NCBI GenBank assembly: GCA_946885925.1
Contig: CAMPHP010000086.1
Location: 1 to 8,791, forward strand
Length of the DNA: 8,791 nucleotides
Reading direction: 5' to 3'
Origin: an uncultured Litorilinea sp.
GTDB taxonomy: Bacteria; Chloroflexota; Anaerolineae; Caldilineales; Caldilineaceae
The notes under the pieces are model-generated. The model was given only the letters and a program-made list of their open reading frames with translations. It had not been told where the DNA came from and did not search any database. Position 1 is the stretch's first letter. Each line of letters starts with the position of its first letter. Made by a program: the position numbers and the translations under genes. This document shows, in pieces, positions 1 through 4,504 of this stretch.

Positions 1-2
1 TG

Positions 3-257
3 ATCCGATCAGCAGGGGACAGGTACCTAGAAGAATACTCTCTTTCGCATATAGGTAGCAGACTGGGCTGGGAACAGATGAACCTCTTGGTTCGTCTATT
101 GGGAGCGGCGTCATCTCAATGTATCGCGTTCCTGCTGGCCCAACTTTGTAGAGATGCGCCGCGCAAGCTCCGGTCAGAGGTGCGCGACCTATGCAGAAAG
201 AGAACATTCGTATGCACTTTGCAAAGGCGTTCATGCCTGCTTTGGCACTATTCCTAG
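3..257 (+). CDS. Possible C-terminal end of an unidentified upstream gene
   Basis: Frame 3 is open from the window edge to a TAG at 255-257, giving 84 codons with no start needed inside the window. The first two thirds read like a plausible protein (for example the segments LEEYSLSHIGSRLGWEQM and NLLVRLLGA). The last part becomes rich in Arg and Cys, as expected of an accidental frame. If real, it would overlap the lipoprotein gene that starts at 191 by 67 bases in another frame, which is long for a bacterial overlap. A chance open frame of this length is uncommon but not rare. I recognise no family. The alternative is that the upstream gene ends before or at the TGA at 1-3 and this stretch is non-coding leader. 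Confidence 0.22.
   Translation: MRSAGDRYLEEYSLSHIGSRLGWEQMNLLVRLLGAASSQCIAFLLAQLCRDAPRKLRSEVRDLCRKRTFVCTLQRRSCLLWHYS
76..97 (+). other. Small hairpin upstream of the lipoprotein gene
   Basis: AGATGAACC (76-84) pairs with GGTTCGTCT (89-97) over 9 bp including one G-T wobble, around a four-base loop TCTT. No T-tract follows, so it is not a convincing intrinsic terminator. It could be a leader structure or chance. No clear sigma-70 promoter was found between it and the start at 191. Confidence 0.3.
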
Positions 258-943
258 CGGCCTGTGCACCAAGCGCGTCCGTGCCCAGCACAGATGCACC
301 GGCGGCACCCGTCCCCGCGGTGGAACCGGCAGCCACGGTTCAGGTACCAGTAGATACGCCAGTAGTAGATACACCAGCTGTAGCGGTTGTGCCTACGCTG
401 CCTGCTGAGAGTGACAGCGTGACCGACATTGGGACTGAAACAGAGAGTGCCTCAGAGATTGTCCCAGAGATTATCCCAGAGGATATTACAGAACCGGCAG
501 AAGGGTGGACACGCGAGCAATTCAATACAGCGTGGGACATTGCTTATCCTGCGGGGTGGACGGTCAACAGTGCAGGCGCATATGAAGGCGCAATTCAACT
601 AGAGGGGGATTTCCAGGGGCATAGCTATGCCGTGACTTTCTCCTATCCGATGGGTATTCTGGCACAATCGCTAGATGCGTGGGTGGAAGAAGAACTGGCT
701 GCGTTGCCGCTCGAAGAACAATCGGCTGTGGTCGTGAGTGACTTGACAGTGGCAAATGCGCCTGCCAAGCAACTTTTGAACTTCCCAAATCCCGATGGAA
801 TTTCGCCTATGCACCGTGTCTACATCTGGCGTGCAGAAGAGCGCAATCCGCGCCTGATCACAATCGCCCAAGTAGATGGTCTACCTGTTGACGCCGCGGC
901 GATGGAGAGCCTTTTGGCACAGCTCCTTGCCGAGGTGCGCTAA
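191..943 (+). CDS. Secreted lipoprotein with disordered linker and PsbP-like C-terminal domain
   Basis: A 250-residue envelope lipoprotein. Residues 1-25 form a signal peptide with positive N-terminus, hydrophobic stretch ALALFLAAC and lipobox L22-A-A-C25, so Cys25 should be lipidated after signal peptidase II cleavage. Residues 26-104 are low-complexity (Ala, Pro, Val, Thr, then Glu/Asp/Ser), a flexible tether holding the domain off the membrane. Residues 105-250 are a folded domain with the pattern WDIAYPAGWTV, then a GAIQLEG strand and an LDAWVEEEL helix. This recalls the PsbP-like/DUF1795 fold common in Chloroflexota lipoproteins; that assignment is from pattern only. ATG 191 was chosen because AGAGG (176-180) lies 10 bases upstream; Met8 (212) would also leave a workable signal peptide but has a poorer site. 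The next gene starts 69 bases downstream on the same strand with no terminator between, so co-transcription is likely. Specific function unknown. Confidence 0.87.
   Translation: MQKENIRMHFAKAFMPALALFLAACAPSASVPSTDAPAAPVPAVEPAATVQVPVDTPVVDTPAVAVVPTLPAESDSVTDIGTETESASEIVPEIIPEDITEPAEGWTREQFNTAWDIAYPAGWTVNSAGAYEGAIQLEGDFQGHSYAVTFSYPMGILAQSLDAWVEEELAALPLEEQSAVVVSDLTVANAPAKQLLNFPNPDGISPMHRVYIWRAEERNPRLITIAQVDGLPVDAAAMESLLAQLLAEVR
350..376 (+). repeat. 15-base tandem repeat coding VDTPV/VDTPA
   Basis: GTAGATACGCCA (350-361) recurs as GTAGATACACCA (365-376) with a 15-base period. It encodes two consecutive pentapeptides, VDTPV and VDTPA (residues 54-63 of the lipoprotein), in the low-complexity tether. 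A local duplication is the simplest origin, and such repeats may let the tether vary in length. Confidence 0.6.
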
Positions 944-980
944 ACTTCGGTTTTATGTGGGAGATGTTCAAAGCGTGCCT

Positions 981-1002
981 GCGTAGAGATTGCGTATAGA
1001 TA
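981..1002 (+). repeat. Two near-identical 11-base direct repeats before a ribosome-binding site
   Basis: GCGTAGAGATT (981-991) is followed directly by GCGTATAGATA (992-1002), 9 of 11 identical with an 11-base period (about one helical turn). It lies immediately upstream of the AGGGGG Shine-Dalgarno of the gene starting at 1013. It may be a regulator site or simple slippage; nothing distinguishes these. Confidence 0.35.
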
Positions 1003-1012
1003 GGGGGATAAG

Positions 1013-2110
1013 ATGTTGTGTAGCCAAGTAGATAAAGTACAACGCTCCCTGTTGTTGGCCGTACTCTTTGTGTTGAACTTTGCCATTGTTGCCCCGGTGC
1101 AGGCAGCACCCTTCCACCAAAGTACTGTGCAGCGCATCCAATTTGCTCCTGGCGAAACCAGCGCCACGATTGATGCTACGTTGAGTGGTGGGCAAGCAGC
1201 ACGCTATGTGCTGGGCGCACTTGCCGGTCAGCAGATGACCGTGCAAGCAACTTCGGAAGGCGGCCCTATTTTTGTGATGGTCTTTGACCCTAGCGGTAAT
1301 ACGCTAGGGTCTGCCTTTGGGCGCACACACTGGTCGGGAACCCTGCCCGCCACGGGTGACTACCGGCTAAATGTCATGGCACCACCCTATGTAGAGTCTA
1401 CAGGCTACCGTTTACGCGTTGACATTCCCTATGCGCCAGAAGCGCCAAACCCCACACCGGAACGGATTCGATTTGCAAGAGGGGCAATCAGTGCCCAGGT
1501 AACGGGCTATCTGCCATCGGCGGCGACCAAGCGTTATATCTTGGGCGCGCGTGCGGGTCAGATAATGACCCTAGAAAGCTGGTCAGGTGGCGGGCCGTTC
1601 CGCTTGACCGTTGCCAACGAGAATGGGACGCAACTGGGGTCTGCCAATGCCGGCGAGCGTTGGAGCGGCACATTGCCAGGCACTCAGGATTATATCGTCT
1701 CGCTCCAATCCCCTGCGGATGCACCGCCCACGACCTATGGGTTGGTGATTACCATCCAATCAACTCCGGCAACGCCGACGCCTGTACCTCCCCCACCCAC
1801 ACAGCGCATCCGTTTCCCGGCAGGAGCTACCAATACCACGGTGTGGGATTATGTGGATAGTGGAACTCCTGTACGCCGCTATGTGCTGCGTGCATTGCGC
1901 GGGCAGACCATGAGCGTGCGTCTCACTACTCTAGACGGTCATCCAGCACGCGTGAATGTCTACACGGAAGAATGGGTTTTCTTGGGTGCAGCCAACATCA
2001 ACGAACTCTGGTCTGGCTATCTGCCCGCCACTCAAGATTATTACCTGGAAGTCTTAGCGCCTACAGATGGCTATGGGGATGACTTCACGCTATGGGTAGG
2101 AATCCGCTAG
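1013..2110 (+). CDS. Secreted protein of three beta-rich (PPC-like) repeats
   Basis: 365 residues. Residues 1-31 are a signal peptide (RSLLLAVLFVLNFAIVAPVQA, cleaved near AQA/A-P), with no lipobox Cys at its end, so the protein should be released or surface-bound. The mature part is three copies of a domain of about 100 residues: 40-140, 150-249 and 264-364. Each begins with RI(Q/R)F, has RY(V/I)L followed by an AGQ or RGQ turn and a strand, then a WSG(T/Y)LP(A/G)T(G/Q)DY signature and a final beta strand. This resembles bacterial pre-peptidase C-terminal (PPC)-like beta-sandwich domains, often found on secreted Chloroflexota proteins and thought to bind surfaces or partners. No enzyme domain is present. 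A Pro/Thr linker (251-263) separates repeats 2 and 3. AGGGGG (1002-1007) five bases before ATG 1013 supports the start. Specific role unknown. Confidence 0.9.
   Translation: MLCSQVDKVQRSLLLAVLFVLNFAIVAPVQAAPFHQSTVQRIQFAPGETSATIDATLSGGQAARYVLGALAGQQMTVQATSEGGPIFVMVFDPSGNTLGSAFGRTHWSGTLPATGDYRLNVMAPPYVESTGYRLRVDIPYAPEAPNPTPERIRFARGAISAQVTGYLPSAATKRYILGARAGQIMTLESWSGGGPFRLTVANENGTQLGSANAGERWSGTLPGTQDYIVSLQSPADAPPTTYGLVITIQSTPATPTPVPPPPTQRIRFPAGATNTTVWDYVDSGTPVRRYVLRALRGQTMSVRLTTLDGHPARVNVYTEEWVFLGAANINELWSGYLPATQDYYLEVLAPTDGYGDDFTLWVGIR
1130..2104 (+). repeat. Three diverged coding repeats of about 300 bases
   Basis: Coding copies run at 1130-1432, 1460-1759 and 1802-2104. They are clearly homologous in protein sequence but well diverged in DNA, so the duplication is old. 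Repeat 3 is the most different: the (E/G)GGP(I/F) turn of repeats 1 and 2 is replaced by LDGHP, and its last strand reads FTLWVGIR. Confidence 0.8.
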
Positions 2111-2125
2111 ACATGCAGTAGGGTT

Positions 2126-2160
2126 AAAAGGGTGCATCTATTCGTGGATGCACCCTTTTT
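2126..2160 (+). terminator. Intrinsic terminator with UUCG tetraloop, likely bidirectional
   Basis: Left arm 2126-2140 (AAAAGGGTGCATCTA) and right arm 2145-2159 pair over 15 bp with one T-G wobble, capped by TTCG, the very stable tetraloop. Five T residues (2156-2160) end the plus-strand transcript 16 bases after the stop at 2110. The A-run at the left arm gives a T-run on the minus strand, so it can also terminate the convergent gene ending at 2202. Confidence 0.92.
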
Positions 2161-2201
2161 GATGGCGCGAGCTTTAGGGCCGGATAGTTGAGAAAATAGG
2201 C

Positions 2202-2495
2202 TTATCTCTGGAACTGATTGGCTGGGGTAGCAGATTGCCCCTCTGATTTTGCAGCGGTGATTTGCGTTGTGGCTCGCGGTAGGGGCATGATGGTTGATAA
2301 GGGCAATGTTGAAGTTTCGGTAATCAATGACGATACAGAGGGTGTTTGCTCGGCAAAAGGAAAATCTATCTGGCTTGCAGAATACTTTTCGACGGGTAGT
2401 GTTTCAGGACCCTCGGAGGCACTCGTACTTTCTACATAGGATAATATCGCCAGCAACATGAAACAAGCTAAACTGGCCCAAAGCCGCCACTTCAT
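2202..2495 (-). CDS. Small secreted Ser/Thr/Pro-rich protein, unrecognised
   Basis: 97 residues on the minus strand. Residues 1-26 look like a Sec signal peptide: MKWR start, hydrophobic core (WASLACFMLLAILSY), then a polar region with possible cleavage after TSA (24-26). The rest is rich in Ser, Thr, Pro and Glu (TSTLPLSTIMPLPRATT), has no Cys and looks disordered, so it may be a surface or linker-like peptide. Cys11 lies too early and with the wrong preceding residues for a lipobox. The start is supported by a good Shine-Dalgarno, GAGGT (minus strand, 2506-2502), six bases upstream. The gene ends just before the terminator at 2126-2160 and is divergent from the operon at 2794. I recognise no family. 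A plus-strand open frame at 2218-2439 overlaps it but lacks these supporting signals. Confidence 0.68.
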   Translation of the reverse strand: MKWRLWASLACFMLLAILSYVESTSASEGPETLPVEKYSASQIDFPFAEQTPSVSSLITETSTLPLSTIMPLPRATTQITAAKSEGQSATPANQFQR

Positions 2496-2501
2496 TCGAT
2501 G

Positions 2502-2506
2502 ACCTC
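2502..2506 (-). promoter_or_regulatory. Ribosome-binding site that decides the 2495 start
   Basis: The minus strand reads GAGGT followed by six bases (CATCGA) and ATG. This is the main evidence that the small minus-strand frame is a real gene. Confidence 0.6.
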
Positions 2507-2520
2507 GCCACTGGATGTGT

Positions 2521-2542
2521 AATCAATAAACATGGAATCAAT
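2521..2542. repeat. Two AATCAAT direct repeats, possible operator half-sites
   Basis: AATCAAT occurs at 2521-2527 and 2536-2542 (15-base period). The core AATCA recurs at 2570-2574 and 2582-2586. On the minus strand these are ATTGATT motifs just upstream of the small secreted protein gene. The clustering may mark regulator binding or just reflect AT-rich composition. Confidence 0.35.
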
Positions 2543-2580
2543 GGACATATACAAGTGCATAGTTGTAACAATCAGCTGTG

Positions 2581-2606
2581 AAATCATATTACATACAATG
2601 TGATTT
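2581..2606. promoter_or_regulatory. 26-base imperfect palindrome, candidate operator
   Basis: AAATCATATT (2581-2590) and AATGTGATTT (2597-2606) are inverted repeats matching at 9 of 10 positions, the tenth being a T-G pair, separated by ACATAC. The size and two-fold symmetry suit a dimeric transcription factor. It lies in the shared divergent region, about 190 bases before the operon start and 86 before the small gene. No regulator gene is visible in the window. Confidence 0.4.
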
Positions 2607-2674
2607 ATGATGTTTGCACAAAGCGCTGTGCTGTTATTGAATATAACCTATTATGATGATCTATGATGAATATT

Positions 2675-2744
2675 GTCGGACCATATTAAGTTTGAATTCC
2701 GACGAATTTTTGTTATGACCATTTTCTATCGTCGGGACGAATTC
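2675..2744. promoter_or_regulatory. Cluster of GTCGG inverted repeats before the operon
   Basis: GTCGGA (2675-2680), its complement TCCGAC (2698-2703) and GTCGGG (2731-2736) form alternative pairings. The longest is TTCCGACGA (2697-2705) with TCGTCGGGA (2729-2737), 9 bp with one T-G. Both outer edges carry GAATTC (2694-2699 and 2739-2744), and GACGAATT is repeated directly (2701-2708, 2736-2743). This may be an operator pair or a structured leader for the gene at 2794. Confidence 0.35.
2692..2719 (+). promoter_or_regulatory. Candidate sigma-70 promoter for the operon
   Basis: TTGAAT (2692-2697) and TATGAC (2714-2719) each match 4 of 6 consensus bases with a 16-base spacer, and TGT just before the -10 gives an extended -10. 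Transcription would start near 2726, inside the GTCGG inverted repeat, leaving a leader of about 68 bases. Other weak boxes exist (TATGAT at 2652-2657 and 2662-2667), so the assignment is tentative. Confidence 0.25.
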
Positions 2745-2793
2745 GCCAGCCGTTCCCTTGCATCCTCAAAACAGCGTATAGAAAGAATAATCC

Positions 2794-3573
2794 ATGAGTG
2801 TTGACGTGACCGGCCTGCGTGTACTTGTGACTGCCGCGGCGGGGGGTATTGGCCGCGCTATTGCCGCTACCTTTCTCCAACAAGGAGCGCATGTACATAT
2901 TTGTGATCTGGATGAGAATCGTTTGGCGGTTAGCCGCGCGGAGTTGCCTGGTTTGAGCAGTACGGTGGCGGATGTAGCTGACCCGGCACAGGTGGACCGG
3001 CTCTTTGACGAGGCCGAAGCACAACTAGGCGGGCTGGATGTGCTGGTTAACAACGCGGGCATTGCTGGGCCAACCGGACCGGTGGAGAGCCTGGACATTG
3101 ACGCCTGGGATCGCACGATGGCGGTCAACATCAACAGCCAGTTCTACTGCGCGCGGCGGGCAGTGCCGTTGCTCAAAGCAGCAGGTGGCGGGCTAATCGT
3201 CAATCTTTCCTCTGTCGCGGGACTCTTTGGTTATCCTTTGCGCGCCCCCTATGCCGCTTCCAAGTGGGCGGTTATCGGATTTACCAAGACGCTTGCAATG
3301 GAACTCGGCGACCATAAGATTCGCGTCAATGCGATTTGTCCGGGGCCAGTGGAAGGACCGCGCATTGATGGCGTGATCAGCGCACGCGCTGCCGCACAAG
3401 GAGAGGAGTTTGCAGTGACGCGCGAGAGATATCTACGCCAGAATTCACTTCACACCTTTATCCAGGCCCAAGACATCGCTGATATGATACTCTTTCTCTG
3501 TTCACCAGCCGGACGCAAGTTATCAGGCCAATCGCTGGCTGTTGACGGGAATACCGAATCGTTACGCGTCTGA
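2794..3573 (+). CDS. Short-chain dehydrogenase/reductase (SDR), NAD-type
   Basis: 259 residues, the normal length of a classical SDR (NAD(P)-dependent oxidoreductase). Visible motifs: cofactor loop T13-AAAG-G18-I-G20 (the usual first Gly is Ala14), Asp38 at the end of beta-2, which favours NAD over NADP, Asp60 at the adenine site, N86-NAG, and the catalytic tetrad Asn112, Ser140, Tyr153, Lys157. The PGPV motif follows at 'NAICPGPV' and the C-terminus ends VDGNTESL. These show an active soluble enzyme. The substrate cannot be read; the neighbours suggest a sugar, sugar acid or nucleotide-linked sugar. The ribosome-binding site is weak (AGAAAG, 2780-2785), but ATG 2794 gives the correct distance to the cofactor loop. 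It is the first gene of a probable operon, with 61 bases to the next start. Confidence 0.9.
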   Translation: MSVDVTGLRVLVTAAAGGIGRAIAATFLQQGAHVHICDLDENRLAVSRAELPGLSSTVADVADPAQVDRLFDEAEAQLGGLDVLVNNAGIAGPTGPVESLDIDAWDRTMAVNINSQFYCARRAVPLLKAAGGGLIVNLSSVAGLFGYPLRAPYAASKWAVIGFTKTLAMELGDHKIRVNAICPGPVEGPRIDGVISARAAAQGEEFAVTRERYLRQNSLHTFIQAQDIADMILFLCSPAGRKLSGQSLAVDGNTESLRV

Positions 3574-3595
3574 ATTAAGTCTACAAGTTCTTATA

Positions 3596-3611
3596 GTAGG
3601 GGGTGCCCTAC
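3596..3611 (+). other. Short GC-rich hairpin between SDR and nucleotidyltransferase genes
   Basis: GTAGGG (3596-3601) and CCCTAC (3606-3611) form a perfect 6-bp stem around GGTG. No T-run follows, so it is not an intrinsic terminator. It may protect mRNA ends or tune expression within the operon. Confidence 0.35.
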
Positions 3612-3634
3612 CAACCAAGCTATGAGCCGAGGCC

Positions 3635-4498
3635 ATGAAGATCACCAAAGCCCTGATTACGGCAGCAGGAAGCCGCCAACGCACTCTGCCCCTCCAAATC
3701 TTGATCGACCGCGATGGCGTCGAACGGTCGGTGCTGCATATCCTACTCAACGAAATCGTCCAAGTAGGGGTGGAGACCATCGGCGTGGTGGTGCATCCTG
3801 GCGATGAAGCCGCCTATGCCGCGGTGGCGGGCGACCATGTGGGGCGGTTGCACTTTGTACCCCAAACCGAGCCGCTAGGCTATGGGCACGCGCTCTATAC
3901 GGCACGCACCTTTACCGGAGATGACCCCTTTTTGCATCTCGTCGGTGACCATTTGTATGTGCAGAGCGATGCTCAAAGCTGCGCCCAGCATTTGGTGGAG
4001 ATAGCCCAAGCCGAGGCGTGTACTGTTTCGGCGGTGCAGGCGACGCGTGAGAGCCTACTGCCCTATTATGGAGTCATCGGCGGGCGGCGCATCTCCGGTC
4101 ACAGTGATCGCTACCGTGTGGATACTGTGATGGAGAAACCCACTCCCACCGTGGCTGAACAGAGCTTGCTTATCCCCGGGTTGCGCGCAGGCCATTATCT
4201 TTGCTTCTTTGGCATGCATGTCTTGACGCCCACAGTGATGGAGATCTTGGGACGGCAAATTGCTGTGGCACCGCCGGACACCATCGCACAGGTGACACTT
4301 TCATCTGCATTGGCTGAACTGGCTGGACGCGAGCAGTATTTGGCGTTGGAACAGCAGAACTCGCGCTATGACCTGGGTGTCCGCTATGGGTTGCTGAGCG
4401 CGCAAGTGGCGTTGGCGCTCAACGGACAAGACCGTGATGAGGTCTTGTCACGGCTTTTGGAAATGTTGGCCCAACGTGATTTGGCTGCGGGAAGGTAG
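3635..4498 (+). CDS. GalU-like nucleotidyltransferase with altered nucleotide-binding loop
   Basis: 287 residues, close to the usual GalU size. GalU makes UDP-glucose from UTP and glucose 1-phosphate. Family features seen: the N-terminal ALITAAG strand-loop, [10 protein letters not shown] (77-86, GalU has Q-x-E-P-L-G-x-G-H-A), acidic GDH (Asp105), E167-[11 protein letters not shown] (191-199) and YDLG near Asp246. The signature G-x-G-T-R loop is replaced by G12-S-R-Q-R16, and the following segment that normally carries the P-K-x-M lysine is shortened to [11 protein letters not shown], so the phosphate-binding Lys is not evident. It may act on a different sugar phosphate, be slow, or be regulatory. 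A TGA at 3623 closes the frame, so ATG 3635 is the only good start, although GAGG (3629-3632) sits only two bases before it. Its stop lies 6 bases before the next start, suggesting coupled translation. Confidence 0.82.
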   Translation: MKITKALITAAGSRQRTLPLQILIDRDGVERSVLHILLNEIVQVGVETIGVVVHPGDEAAYAAVAGDHVGRLHFVPQTEPLGYGHALYTARTFTGDDPFLHLVGDHLYVQSDAQSCAQHLVEIAQAEACTVSAVQATRESLLPYYGVIGGRRISGHSDRYRVDTVMEKPTPTVAEQSLLIPGLRAGHYLCFFGMHVLTPTVMEILGRQIAVAPPDTIAQVTLSSALAELAGREQYLALEQQNSRYDLGVRYGLLSAQVALALNGQDRDEVLSRLLEMLAQRDLAAGR

Positions 4499-4504
4499 GC
4501 CGCT

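Larger units (their letters stand above)
2496..2793. other. AT-rich divergent intergenic region without genes
   Basis: The 298 bases lie between two divergent starts and hold no credible gene. By direct count 56 of 180 bases (2521-2700) are G or C, about 31 %, far below the flanking coding sequence. It contains direct AATCAAT repeats, a 26-base imperfect palindrome, a GCACA/TGTGC repeat (2616-2620 and 2627-2631, around AAGCGC) and a GTCGG-based inverted repeat cluster. It most likely carries the promoters and operators for both directions. Confidence 0.7.

Noticed and set aside
154..408. Open frame starting at 154 with Cys/Arg-rich sequence
   Set aside because: It overlaps the lipoprotein, whose signal peptide, lipobox and Shine-Dalgarno are convincing; this frame has none.
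2202..2495. Possible lipoprotein call for the small secreted protein (Cys11)
   Set aside because: Cys11 is within the hydrophobic core, preceded by S-L-A, and too near the N-terminus to be a lipobox.
3622..3807. Short frame beginning at ATG 3622
   Set aside because: It is out of frame with the GalU-like gene, and its translation is Arg/Pro-rich with no family signal.
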